DNA from: Tetragenococcus koreensis
GTDB taxonomy: Bacteria > Bacillota > Bacilli > Lactobacillales > Enterococcaceae
Reading direction: 5' to 3'
NCBI RefSeq assembly: GCF_003795145.1
Contig: NZ_CP027786.1
Coordinates: forward strand, 620,001-684,000
Length of the DNA stretch: 64,000 nt
Shown piece after piece: positions 55,714-64,000 of the stretch. The notes beneath the pieces are model-generated. The model saw only the letters and a list, made by a program, of their open reading frames with translations, was not told the origin of the DNA and did not search any database. The position numbers and the translations under genes are program-made. Within the stretch, counting starts at the first letter, position 1. The number at the start of each line of letters is the position of its first letter.

Positions 55714-56577
55714 ATGGAATTACAAATCAATGGAACCACCCAATTAGTCGGTTTTTTCGCACATCCTGCTAAACATAGTTTATCACCTAAAATGCAAAGT
55801 TTAGCTTTTCAGCTGACAGAGACTGATGCCATTTACCTTGCTTTTGAGATAAAAGAAGGGCAATTAGACAAAGCTCTTCAGTCCATTTTTACATTCAATA
55901 TGCTGGGTGCCAACGTATCGATGCCGCATAAAACGGCTGTGTTGCCTTATTTAGATCATTATACAGCTGGCTGTGAATTAATTGGTGCGGCAAATACCAT
56001 TGTCCATCGGAATCGGCAATTGTGGGGTTATAACACAGATGGCGTTGGTTTTATTCAAAGCTTGCAAGCAGCAGGGATTTCTTATCAAGGAAAAGCAATC
56101 ACGATTTTAGGTGCTGGTGGAGCAGCGACCGCGATGATTAGTCAAGCTGCTTTAGATGGAGTAGCCAATATCCACGTTTTTAGCCGATTGGGTCCTCGTT
56201 TTGAGCAGATGGAGGAAAAAATCAAGGAAATTCATCGCAAAACGGCTTGTAAAGTAACATTAACCAACCTTTATGATAATGAGTGTTTACAAACGGCGAT
56301 TCGTCACTCGGATATTTTAGTGAATGCCACAAGTGTGGGAATGCAGGAAAATGAATCTCCAATAAATGATTTCTCTGTTTTACGAAAAGACCTAGTTGTC
56401 TATGATGCGATTTATCAGCCTAGAGAAACTTATTTACTCAAACAAGCAAAAAAATATCAGGCGAGAACAATAAATGGCTTGGGCATGCTTTTATATCAAG
56501 GAGCCGCATCTTTTGAATTGTGGACTCATAAAAAGATGCCGATCGAAAAGATTCGTCCCATCTTGGACAAAGTTTAA
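55714..56577 (+). CDS. aroE: Shikimate dehydrogenase
   Basis: NADPH-dependent reduction of 3-dehydroshikimate; 287 residues. HPAKHSLSPKMQSLAF (about 17-32) and ANVSMPHKTAVLPYLD (with the catalytic Lys, about 68-83) bind substrate; GAGGAATAMISQA (about 133-145) binds cofactor; NGLGMLLYQGAASFELWT closes the site. First structural gene of the operon, RBS AAGGAGGAAG. No aroD is present in this operon, so dehydroquinate dehydratase must be encoded elsewhere. Confidence 0.95.
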   Translation: MELQINGTTQLVGFFAHPAKHSLSPKMQSLAFQLTETDAIYLAFEIKEGQLDKALQSIFTFNMLGANVSMPHKTAVLPYLDHYTAGCELIGAANTIVHRNRQLWGYNTDGVGFIQSLQAAGISYQGKAITILGAGGAATAMISQAALDGVANIHVFSRLGPRFEQMEEKIKEIHRKTACKVTLTNLYDNECLQTAIRHSDILVNATSVGMQENESPINDFSVLRKDLVVYDAIYQPRETYLLKQAKKYQARTINGLGMLLYQGAASFELWTHKKMPIEKIRPILDKV

Positions 56578-56601
56578 GTATAGTAAAAACGGAGGGGTAA
56601 C

Positions 56602-57642
56602 ATGATTATTATAATGCAACCAAATGCAACAAAAAACCAAGTAGAAACAGTTATTGATCGTATTCAAGAGATAGGTTTAGATGTACAAATTAATCAAGGG
56701 AAAAAACAAGTCGTTTTAGGTTTAATTGGTGACACTAGAAGTGTTCAAGATGTGGCCTTTCGCAGTTATGAAGGGGTAGATACAACCATTCGAATTACCA
56801 ACACGTATAAACTAACTTCCCGTGAATTTCACCCGCAAGATACCGTAGTTGACGTAGACGGGGTAAAAATTGGCGATGGTAGTTTTGTCACAATGGCTGG
56901 ACCATGTTCAGTTGAGGGGCTTGAGCAAATTCGACAAACAGCTCGAATGGCTCAAGCAGGTGGCGCGAAAATTTTGCGAGGCGGTGCTTTTAAACCGCGT
57001 ACCTCGCCTTATGCCTTTCAAGGTTTGGAAGAAGAGGGGCTAAAATACTTAAGACAAGCAGCTGACGAATTTGGTTTAAAAGTTATTACTGAAGTCATGG
57101 ATGAAAGCCATATTGACTTAGTAGCACACTACAGCGACATTTTACAAATTGGTGCACGTAATATGCAAAACTTCAAATTACTAGCTTCTGTGGGCAAAAC
57201 TGGCAAACCTATCGGATTAAAACGGGGGATTTCCGGTACAATTAATGAGTGGCTTAATGCAGCAGAGTATGTTGCAGTCTCCGGTAAGAGCCCAGTTATT
57301 TTTATTGAACGGGGCATTCGTACTTTTGAAGATGCCACCCGCAATACTTTTGATCTGAGCGCTGTCCCATTGATTAAAAAAATGAGTCATTTTCCTATTA
57401 TTGTTGATCCTAGTCATGGCACTGGCGTTTGGGATTTAGTTCCACCAATGGCTCGTGCTGGAGTTGCTACAGGAGCTGATGGGATGATCGTTGAGATTCA
57501 TCCGGATCCGGAAAATGCTTGGTCAGACGGGCAACAATCCTTAAATGAAAAAACTTACCAAAAGATGATGCAAGAAATTGAAATCATAAGTGCCGCCATG
57601 AATCAAATTAAAGCATTGGAAAATAGTAGTGTCAGGGGGTAA
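56602..57642 (+). CDS. aroF: DAHP synthase (AroF type, N-terminal FL domain)
   Basis: First step of the shikimate pathway, joining PEP and erythrose 4-phosphate; 346 residues. The N-terminal ~70 residues form a ferredoxin-like regulatory domain (PNATKNQVETVIDRI). The barrel shows GPCSVEG (about 96-102), GGAFKPRTSPYAFQG (about 127-141), KRGISGTINEWLNAAEY and DPSHGTG. RBS GGAGGGG. The FL domain usually gives feedback control by aromatic products, adding a second layer to the leader attenuation. Confidence 0.95.
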   Translation: MIIIMQPNATKNQVETVIDRIQEIGLDVQINQGKKQVVLGLIGDTRSVQDVAFRSYEGVDTTIRITNTYKLTSREFHPQDTVVDVDGVKIGDGSFVTMAGPCSVEGLEQIRQTARMAQAGGAKILRGGAFKPRTSPYAFQGLEEEGLKYLRQAADEFGLKVITEVMDESHIDLVAHYSDILQIGARNMQNFKLLASVGKTGKPIGLKRGISGTINEWLNAAEYVAVSGKSPVIFIERGIRTFEDATRNTFDLSAVPLIKKMSHFPIIVDPSHGTGVWDLVPPMARAGVATGADGMIVEIHPDPENAWSDGQQSLNEKTYQKMMQEIEIISAAMNQIKALENSSVRG

Positions 57643-57645
57643 AAC

Positions 57646-58704
57646 ATGGAACTGACGATTGCATTAAAAGACCATGAATATCAAATAAAAATGGAGCGAA
57701 ATAGTTTAATACAAAGCGGTGCTTGGATAAAAAAGATCTGGCAAAAGCAAAAAATAGCGCTTATTACAGATCGTACGGTGGATCAGATCTATACGCAAAA
57801 AGTGCAAAAATCGCTTAACGAAAATGGCTTCCAAACAACAGTTATGGTGGTTCCTACAGGTGAAACGAGTAAGTCTTTAGAAACTGCTGATTTTCTTTAT
57901 ACGAAGTTGGCGCAAAATAGCTTTACTAAAAGCGATGGGATTATTGCACTGGGTGGTGGTGTTATTGGAGATTTGGCAGGATTTGTAGCTTCTACTTATA
58001 TGCGAGGAATTCATTTTGTACAAATGCCTACGACTTTATTAGCTCAAGTTGATTCAAGTATTGGCGGAAAAACGGCAGTTAATACGTCAGCCGCTAAAAA
58101 TTTAATTGGCACATTTTATCAGCCAGATGGTGTTTTAATTGACCCAGATGTTTTAGCTACTTTACCACAACAACGTTTAAAAGAAGGCATTGCTGAAATT
58201 GTGAAATCAGCCGCGATTGCAGATCTCAATTTGTGGCAAACGCTAGTAAATCTAAAAGATGCTGCTGATTTAGAGCAACATGCTGAAGATGTAATTATTC
58301 CAGCTTTAAAAGTAAAAAGAAAAGTAGTTGAAGAAGATGAATTTGATCAAGGACAGCGTTTAATTTTAAACTTTGGTCATACCATTGGCCATGCAATTGA
58401 GAAAACAGCGGGCTATGGTGCTATCAGTCATGGTGAAAGTGTTGCAATTGGAATGGTAAAAATCACAGAATATGCCGAAAAGATCGGTATGACTCCCAAA
58501 GAAACAACACAAAAATTACGGAAAATGTTAAGAAAATTTGATCTACCAGTTGAATTTGCTGACTTTGATCCAGTACAAATCAATAAAGCCATCACTCATG
58601 ATAAAAAGGTCCGAGAAAGCCAATTAAATATTATTTTATTAGAAAAAATCGGCGAAGCTAAAATTATACCTATCTCATTAGAAAAGTTCAAAGAATATTT
58701 GTAA
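57646..58704 (+). CDS. aroB: 3-dehydroquinate synthase
   Basis: Converts DAHP to dehydroquinate with NAD and a metal; 352 residues. PTGETSKSLETADFLY, GGGVIGDLAGFVASTYMRG (NAD site, about 103-121), QVDSSIGGKTAVN (about 134-146) and the metal ligands in NFGHTIGHAIE (about 244-254) and HGESVAIGM (about 262-270) are intact. It begins 3 bp after aroF with AGGGGG upstream. Confidence 0.96.
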   Translation: MELTIALKDHEYQIKMERNSLIQSGAWIKKIWQKQKIALITDRTVDQIYTQKVQKSLNENGFQTTVMVVPTGETSKSLETADFLYTKLAQNSFTKSDGIIALGGGVIGDLAGFVASTYMRGIHFVQMPTTLLAQVDSSIGGKTAVNTSAAKNLIGTFYQPDGVLIDPDVLATLPQQRLKEGIAEIVKSAAIADLNLWQTLVNLKDAADLEQHAEDVIIPALKVKRKVVEEDEFDQGQRLILNFGHTIGHAIEKTAGYGAISHGESVAIGMVKITEYAEKIGMTPKETTQKLRKMLRKFDLPVEFADFDPVQINKAITHDKKVRESQLNIILLEKIGEAKIIPISLEKFKEYL

Positions 58705-58719
58705 AAGGAGTAAACAATT

Positions 58720-59886
58720 ATGCGTTATATTACAGCAGGAGAGTCTCATGGTCCCGAATTGACCGCGATTATCGAAGGGTTACCAGCGGGGATGCCTTTA
58801 ACCGTTGAAGATATTAATCAAGAACTTGCTCGACGCCAAGTCGGCTATGGCCGCGGCGGGAGGATGTTGATTGAAAGCGATCAGGTTCGAATTACTTCAG
58901 GTTTGCGCCATGGAAAGACCCTGGGATCTCCCTTGACGTTAGTTATTGAAAATAAAGACTGGAAAAATTGGAGCAAAGTGATGGGGATAGAAAATGTCCC
59001 TGAAAAGCAGAAGAAAATACGCCGAGTGGCTCGTCCACGGCCCGGCCATGCGGATTTAGCAGGTGGCATGAAATATCATCAACAAGACTTGCGTAATGTA
59101 TTAGAACGCTCCTCTGCTCGAGAAACAGCCATGCGCACAGCAATTGGAGCAGTTAGTAAAAAGTTGTTGAAAGAACTTGGTATGGAGGTTGCTGGGCATG
59201 TACGCATCTTAGGCGGTATTGAAGCGGCAGTTCCAGAAGAAATTTCAATTAAAGAAATTAAAGAAACAGCGGAAGCCTCTGATGTGAGAGTGATTGATGC
59301 TACCGTAGAACAACCAATTCGTGATTTAATTGATCAAACAAAGAAAAAAGGCGATACCATTGGTGGGGTGGTAGAAGTTTTAGTAGGTGGCGTTCCTGCT
59401 GGACTTGGCAGCTATGTGCAATGGGATAAAAAATTAGATGCTAAGATCGCACAAGCTGTAGTTAGTATTAATGCCTTCAAAGGCGCGGAATTTGGTGTGG
59501 GCTTTCAAGCTGGAAAACTTCCAGGTTCTGCAGTAATGGATGAAATTACTTGGGATGAAGAAGATGGCTACACTCGTCGTTCAAATAACTTAGGTGGTTT
59601 TGAAGGCGGTATGACCAATGGTGAGCCCATTGTTGTCCGAGGTGTGATGAAGCCCATCCCTACTTTATATAAACCATTGAAAAGTGTTGATATTGATACG
59701 AAAGAGCCCTATAAGGCCAGCGTTGAACGTTCAGATAGCACGGCGGTTCCAGCAGCTAGTGTAGTTTGCGAGAATGTCGTTGCAACAGTTATTGCCCAAG
59801 AAGTTTTAGAAAAATTTTCCAGTGATTCATTTGACGAATTACAGCAGGCAATAGCCGATTACCGAAATTATTTAAAAAATTACTAG
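58720..59886 (+). CDS. aroC: Chorismate synthase
   Basis: FMN-dependent formation of chorismate; 388 residues, the Gram-positive length. [20 protein letters not shown] (about 4-23), [26 protein letters not shown] (about 107-120) and [13 protein letters not shown] (about 129-141) are family signatures, with [13 protein letters not shown] near the end. RBS AAGGAG. 15 bp after aroB. Confidence 0.97.
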   Translation: MRYITAGESHGPELTAIIEGLPAGMPLTVEDINQELARRQVGYGRGGRMLIESDQVRITSGLRHGKTLGSPLTLVIENKDWKNWSKVMGIENVPEKQKKIRRVARPRPGHADLAGGMKYHQQDLRNVLERSSARETAMRTAIGAVSKKLLKELGMEVAGHVRILGGIEAAVPEEISIKEIKETAEASDVRVIDATVEQPIRDLIDQTKKKGDTIGGVVEVLVGGVPAGLGSYVQWDKKLDAKIAQAVVSINAFKGAEFGVGFQAGKLPGSAVMDEITWDEEDGYTRRSNNLGGFEGGMTNGEPIVVRGVMKPIPTLYKPLKSVDIDTKEPYKASVERSDSTAVPAASVVCENVVATVIAQEVLEKFSSDSFDELQQAIADYRNYLKNY

Positions 59887-59897
59887 GAGATATCAAT

Positions 59898-60995
59898 ATG
59901 ACCAAACAAACAATCATGATTATTGGCCTGGGTTTAATTGGCTCTTCTTTAGCTGTATGTATTAAAAAAACACATCCTGTTAGTTTCTTATATGGTTGGG
60001 ACAATTCAAAAGAAACTAGCCAAACAGCTCAAGAGACTAAGATTGTTGATCAAATACCTGAAAATTTTGCCAAAGCAGCTGAAAACAGCGATATTATCGT
60101 GTTAGCAGTACCGGTACAAACGGCGCAGCATTATTTAGAAGAGTTAGCCACATTGAATTTAAAAAAAGAAGTGTTGATTACCGATACCGGGAGTACGAAA
60201 CAAAAAATCGTTCATACGGCGCGTTCTTATAAATTAAATTTTATTGGAGGGCATCCAATGGCAGGTTCTCATAAATCAGGAATTTTAGCTTGTGATGCAA
60301 ACCTTTTTGAAAATGCTTATTATATTTTTACCCCGACAAAAAAAGAACAAACAGAACAGATCCAACGGTTAAAAGAATTGTTTTCGGGAACACGGGCTAA
60401 ATATGTATTGCTAAAACCTAAAGAGCATGATGAAATTACGGCGATGTTAAGTCATTTACCACATATTATTGCTTCAGGGTTAGTGAATCAAGCAGACCAC
60501 TTTAATCAAAAGTATCCACGTGCTAAGCAGTTAGCTGCAGGCGGTTTTCGTGATATCACTCGGATTGCTTCGTCTGACCCGCAAATGTGGACGGACATTT
60601 TATTAAGCAATCGCCATACTTTGTTGCAAATGATCACTCAGTGGCAAGCGAAAATGGACGATATTTCTTTTTGGTTGGAAACTGAAAATGCCGAGCAAAT
60701 TTATCATTTTTTTGCAAATGCAAAAGATATGCGTGACCGGTTACCAGTTGACAAAAAAGGTTCTATTCCAGCTTTTTACGATTTATTTGTTGATGTCCCT
60801 GATCGTCCGGGAAGCATTGCCGAGATTACTAGTTTATTAGGAAAAACACAGATCTCTCTAACAAATATTAAAATTCTAGAAACACGGGAAGATATCATTG
60901 GCGTCTTGCAATTAACCTTTAAAAACGAAACAGATTTAATAGCAGCAAAAACACACATCGAAAAAGAAACCGACTATCATTGTCGTTTGCAATAG
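59898..60995 (+). CDS. tyrA: Prephenate dehydrogenase with C-terminal ACT domain
   Basis: NAD-dependent oxidative decarboxylation of prephenate toward tyrosine; 365 residues. [15 protein letters not shown] (about 7-21) is the NAD loop, [11 protein letters not shown] and [13 protein letters not shown] (about 119-131) form the active site with its His, and [14 protein letters not shown] follows. Residues ~293-365 make an ACT domain ([19 protein letters not shown]), the likely tyrosine feedback site. RBS AGGAG. Stop is 8 bp before aroA. Confidence 0.94.
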   Translation: MTKQTIMIIGLGLIGSSLAVCIKKTHPVSFLYGWDNSKETSQTAQETKIVDQIPENFAKAAENSDIIVLAVPVQTAQHYLEELATLNLKKEVLITDTGSTKQKIVHTARSYKLNFIGGHPMAGSHKSGILACDANLFENAYYIFTPTKKEQTEQIQRLKELFSGTRAKYVLLKPKEHDEITAMLSHLPHIIASGLVNQADHFNQKYPRAKQLAAGGFRDITRIASSDPQMWTDILLSNRHTLLQMITQWQAKMDDISFWLETENAEQIYHFFANAKDMRDRLPVDKKGSIPAFYDLFVDVPDRPGSIAEITSLLGKTQISLTNIKILETREDIIGVLQLTFKNETDLIAAKTHIEKETDYHCRLQ

Positions 60996-61003
60996 GGGGG
61001 AAA

Positions 61004-62287
61004 ATGATGCAATTAATACAAACCGATTATTTGCAAGGGACCATTGTTGTACCACCAGATAAATCAATCGCTCACCGCAGTATTATGTTTGGCGCAATAG
61101 CTGATGGGAAAACCACGATTAATAACTTTTTACGTGCGCAGGATTGTTTGAGTACTCTTCATGCCCTGCAAACTTTAGGCGTTCCAATTTATGATAACGG
61201 ACGGACGATTACTATTACTGGAGTAGGTTTTAACGGATTAAAAGCAGTTAATGAGCCCATTAATGTGGGAAATTCTGGAACAACTATGCGATTGCTTTTA
61301 GGCATTTTAGCGGGGTCATCTTTTGAAACCACACTTTTAGGCGATACTTCATTAAACAAACGTCCGATGGAGCGGGTCATGTTACCTTTAAAAAAGATGG
61401 GCGCAGTATTGAAGGGGATAAATCATAGCGAGTTTCCTCCGATTACTGTTACAGGCCAGTCTAAGTTAAAACCGATTGAATATCATATGCCAGTTGCTAG
61501 TGCCCAAGTGAAGTCTGCTATTCTTTTTGCAGCATTGCAGACTGAAGGTGAGACCAAAATTATTGAAAAAGAAATTTCTCGTAATCATACAGAAGAAATG
61601 ATCACTCAATTTGGTGGAAAAATCCATACTAACGGAAAAACAATTACGATTTGTGGCCCCCAACAATTGAAAGGACAAGAGGTAAAGATTCCCGGTGATA
61701 TTTCCTCTGCTGCTTTCTTTTTAGTGGCAGGAGTAATTGTTGCTGATAGTGAAATTACTTTAAAAAATGTCGGTCTCAATCCTACGCGTACAGGAATTAT
61801 TGATGTCATGAAAAAGATGGGCGCAACTATCCAATTTGAGGCTATTGATCAAGTCAATCAATCTGCTACACTGATTGTAAAAACTTCTCATTTAAAGGCA
61901 GTAACAATTGAGGGAGCGCTAATTCCTCGTTTAATTGATGAATTACCGATCATTGCTTTATTGGCAACCCAAGCTGAAGGAACGACAGTTATCAAAGACG
62001 CGCAAGAATTAAAAGTAAAAGAAACAAATCGGATTGATGCAACGGCGCAAGAATTACAAAAAATGGGAGCTAAAATTAAGGCGACTAGCGATGGTTTGAT
62101 CATTGAAGGGAAGACAGCTTTGCATAGCGCCAACGTAGCTAGTCATGGAGACCATCGCATTGGCATGATGTTACAAATTGCGGCACTTGTCAGCAAAGGA
62201 AATGTAGAGTTAGATAACCCAGAAGCAATTGCTATTTCGTACCCTGATTTCTTTCAAGATATAAAACATTTGGTAAAAAGGAAGTGA
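61004..62287 (+). CDS. aroA: EPSP synthase (3-phosphoshikimate 1-carboxyvinyltransferase)
   Basis: Transfers enolpyruvyl from PEP to shikimate 3-phosphate; 427 residues. [19 protein letters not shown] (about 15-33) holds the key Lys, [14 protein letters not shown] (about 85-98) is the PEP site, [12 protein letters not shown] and DHRIGMML (near 385) complete it. ATG at 61004 is chosen for the AGGGGGG just upstream; a second ATG at 61007 is equally placed. An Ala in the NSGTTMRLL loop region was not seen, so the class cannot be assigned beyond the general fold. Confidence 0.95.
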   Translation: MMQLIQTDYLQGTIVVPPDKSIAHRSIMFGAIADGKTTINNFLRAQDCLSTLHALQTLGVPIYDNGRTITITGVGFNGLKAVNEPINVGNSGTTMRLLLGILAGSSFETTLLGDTSLNKRPMERVMLPLKKMGAVLKGINHSEFPPITVTGQSKLKPIEYHMPVASAQVKSAILFAALQTEGETKIIEKEISRNHTEEMITQFGGKIHTNGKTITICGPQQLKGQEVKIPGDISSAAFFLVAGVIVADSEITLKNVGLNPTRTGIIDVMKKMGATIQFEAIDQVNQSATLIVKTSHLKAVTIEGALIPRLIDELPIIALLATQAEGTTVIKDAQELKVKETNRIDATAQELQKMGAKIKATSDGLIIEGKTALHSANVASHGDHRIGMMLQIAALVSKGNVELDNPEAIAISYPDFFQDIKHLVKRK

Positions 62288-62292
62288 TACTG

Positions 62293-62802
62293 ATGGAAAA
62301 TATTGTTTTGATTGGTTTCATGGGCGCCGGTAAAACAACAATTGGACGTCTTTTAGCACAAAAACTTAACTCTAAACAACACGACTTTGATGAAATTTTA
62401 GTTGAACAAATTGGTATGAGTATTGCCGATTATTTTGATCATTTTGGCAGTGAAGCATTTCGTGAAATTGAAACGAAAGTTTTACAGCAAAGTTTACAAT
62501 TAAATGGCATTATTTCTACAGGCGGAGGGATCGTCTTAAAAGAAGAGAACCGACAGTTTTTGCAGAATAATCCGAATGTCATTTATTTACAGGCGAATTT
62601 AGATGAACTGGTTCACCGGGTCGTATTGGATAAACGAAATGTTCGCCCATTAGCAACTTCGAAATCTCCGGATGAAATCCGCGAAGTTTATCTTCCTCGA
62701 GTTCCATTGTATGAAGAAAGCGCCAAGTTTGTGATCGATACGACCGAAAAAACGCCAGATGCAATTGTCCAAGAAATTTTAGATAAAGTAGAGGTAATTT
62801 AA
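62293..62802 (+). CDS. aroK: Shikimate kinase
   Basis: Phosphorylates shikimate with ATP; 169 residues. Walker A GFMGAGKTTIGRLLA (about 8-22), FDEILVEQIGMSIADYF with the substrate Asp (about 33-49), FREIE, STGGGIV (about 77-83) and the lid with KRNVRPLA. ATG at 62293 has AAAGGAAG upstream; the aroA stop is 5 bp earlier. Stop codon directly precedes the pheA ATG. Confidence 0.94.
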   Translation: MENIVLIGFMGAGKTTIGRLLAQKLNSKQHDFDEILVEQIGMSIADYFDHFGSEAFREIETKVLQQSLQLNGIISTGGGIVLKEENRQFLQNNPNVIYLQANLDELVHRVVLDKRNVRPLATSKSPDEIREVYLPRVPLYEESAKFVIDTTEKTPDAIVQEILDKVEVI

Positions 62803-63636
62803 ATGAAAGTTGGTTATTTAGGTCCCAAAAGTTCGTTTACTTTTCAAGCAGCTAGTGAACTTTTTGCAGAAGACACATTAGTGCCTTTTGCTTCTATTCC
62901 GCTGACTCTCGAACAGCTTGAAGCTAAGAAAATCGATTTTGCGGTAGTGCCCATCGAAAATTCATTGGAAGGCTCGGTTCACGCCACCGTTGATCATTTA
63001 TTTGGTCAATCTTCCATTACAGTTAAAGAAGAAGTGATCTTACCCATACGACAGCAATTATTAGGAACGCATTCAATGGAACAACCGGAAAAGATTCTTT
63101 CTCATCCCCAAGCCCTTGCTCAAACAAAACAGTATTTAAAAAATCATTATCCAGGGGTTCCTTTAGAAGCAGTAAGCTCGACGACTTTTGCAGCGCAATA
63201 TTTAGCAAAACATTCTAGAGAAAAAGTTTTAGCCATTGCTTCTGAAAAAGCCGCTCAAGAATATAATTTAAAAATTATAGCAGCAGATATCCAAGATAAT
63301 GTCATGAACCAAACTCGTTTTTGGGTTTTAAGTACTGAAAAGAAAAAAAAGAAAACAACTAATCAGCAAAACAAAAAAGCGACTTTATTTATCACGCTAC
63401 CTGCTAATCTACCTGGCGCGCTTCATCAAGTATTAGCAGCTTTTGCTTGGCGTGAAATTGATTTAGCAAAAATCGAATCACGTCCATTGAAGACACATTT
63501 AGGAGAATATTTTTTTATCATTGATATAGTATTAAATGAAAATGAAGCCTTACTTGAAAATGCTATTACAGAAATCGAATTATTACATGCTAAAGTACAA
63601 TGGGTAGGTAGATATCCGATAAATAAATTTACTTAA
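62803..63636 (+). CDS. pheA: Prephenate dehydratase with ACT domain
   Basis: Makes phenylpyruvate for phenylalanine synthesis; 277 residues, monofunctional (no chorismate mutase). GYLGPKSSFTFQAA (about 3-16), PIENSLEGSVHATVDHL (about 49-65) and the catalytic NQTRFWVLS (about 166-174) are present. A Lys-rich linker follows, then an ACT domain with LPGALHQVLAAFAWREIDLAKIESRP, where the ES-RP motif binds Phe for feedback. Last gene of the aro operon; no separate chorismate mutase gene is seen in it. Confidence 0.94.
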   Translation: MKVGYLGPKSSFTFQAASELFAEDTLVPFASIPLTLEQLEAKKIDFAVVPIENSLEGSVHATVDHLFGQSSITVKEEVILPIRQQLLGTHSMEQPEKILSHPQALAQTKQYLKNHYPGVPLEAVSSTTFAAQYLAKHSREKVLAIASEKAAQEYNLKIIAADIQDNVMNQTRFWVLSTEKKKKKTTNQQNKKATLFITLPANLPGALHQVLAAFAWREIDLAKIESRPLKTHLGEYFFIIDIVLNENEALLENAITEIELLHAKVQWVGRYPINKFT

Positions 63637-63663
63637 AAACAATGCCGTTTGCATTGTTTTTTT
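63636..63663 (+). terminator. Terminator of the aro operon
   Basis: AAAACAATGC / GCATTGTTTT with a 5-base loop and a T run, overlapping the pheA stop codon. Confidence 0.82.
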
Positions 63664-63765
63664 GTTAAAATGTCTTTAAATCATTTAATTCTGTTATTTT
63701 TCTTTTGTTTTAGAGCATAAGTATTGTATGCTATTAAATGAATAACGGTTTGGAAGGAGAAACAA

Positions 63766-64000
63766 ATGAGCCGGATGGATAGATATAGAAGTGAAGAAGA
63801 AAAAGTACAACGGTCATCTCGTCAAAACTCCAATGGAAATATTTTTGCTCGTAGATCACGTACTCATTCGCATAATGAAGATAATAATTATACAGATGAG
63901 TATGAGCAAAATTATCAAGAGGATGGGCAACAGGTTGATTACGATTATTATGAAGACATGAATGGTCCAAATGATGAACCCTACATATCAGGCGGATCAC
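63766..64000 (+). CDS. Partial gene, probable LytR-CpsA-Psr family protein (N-terminus only)
   Basis: ATG at 63766 with GGAAGGAG upstream opens a frame that runs off the window after 78 codons. The visible part is entirely hydrophilic, Arg/Ser-rich then Asn/Asp/Glu/Tyr-rich (MSRMDRYRSEEEKVQ, DEYEQNYQEDGQQVDYDYYED), with no membrane helix yet. In enterococci the aro operon is followed by psr, an LCP wall-polymer ligase with a charged cytoplasmic N-terminus, and this fits. The family cannot be confirmed without the rest. Confidence 0.5.
   Translation, partial: MSRMDRYRSEEEKVQRSSRQNSNGNIFARRSRTHSHNEDNNYTDEYEQNYQEDGQQVDYDYYEDMNGPNDEPYISGGS

Noticed and set aside
63734-64000. Minus-strand frame at the window end
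   Set aside because: Opposite a plus-strand gene with a strong ribosome site; a shadow of its acidic codons.

Overview
The window reads as chromosome of a low-GC Gram-positive coccus of the Lactobacillales, most likely family Enterococcaceae. A Tetragenococcus-like or Enterococcus-like genome is my inference. The basis is AT-rich codon use, AAGGAGG-type ribosome binding sites, a type B RNase P RNA, a T-box in front of alaS, a PyrR-type pyr leader, and enterococcal gene neighbours (recU-pbp1A beside ypsA-gpsB-rnpB, an RNase H-like gene beside ebsA, lspA-rluD-pyr, and an aro operon followed by a probable psr gene).

Layout. 1-5960 is a housekeeping block: PBP1A and RecU on the minus strand, then YpsA, GpsB, RNase P RNA and an rRNA methyltransferase on the plus strand. 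5960-19620 is accessory and partly decayed. It holds a stand-alone GHKL ATPase next to a frameshifted DUF1576 membrane protein, a Na/Pi cotransporter gene split by an IS4-type element with a 6-bp target duplication, an M20 peptidase, a truncated DUF2207-like gene, two short-chain dehydrogenases, a PEBP protein, a DUF454 protein and a second, unrelated IS. 19680-34410 returns to mostly core genes: SatD/DUF3307, carboxypeptidase M32, HD hydrolase, CshB-like helicase, a DNA glycosylase-acetyltransferase fusion, T-box/alaS, cation efflux, cardiolipin synthase, RNase H-like and EbsA. 34477-48558 carries fhs, a HEPN-like/CBS protein, lspA, rluD and the pyr operon. 48660-51840 has an alpha-carbonic anhydrase, RqcH and a membrane-anchored protein. 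51849-54860 is a tryptophan-type ABC transporter operon, and 55356-63663 is the complete shikimate-to-Phe/Tyr operon. The window ends inside a probable LytR-CpsA-Psr gene.

The most interesting signals are two. (1) The transporter operon and the aro operon are each preceded by a strong promoter, a tiny leader peptide and a run of mutually exclusive hairpins. One peptide has Trp-x-x-Trp; the other ends in Tyr-Tyr-Phe-Ser-Tyr-Phe. The two leaders share sequence blocks and no T-box motif was seen, so this looks like a family of ribosome-sensed, domino-style attenuators matched to Trp and to Tyr/Phe. (2) In the pyr operon, carA and carB are full-length open frames, but catalytic residues of the glutaminase and of both ATP-grasp halves are replaced, and no dihydroorotate dehydrogenase gene lies between carB and pyrF. 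The de novo pyrimidine route appears lost, bypassed or repurposed at this locus. A 93-bp tandem repeat sits between the pyr attenuator and pyrR.

All assignments come from reading the sequence and from family knowledge. No database search was run.
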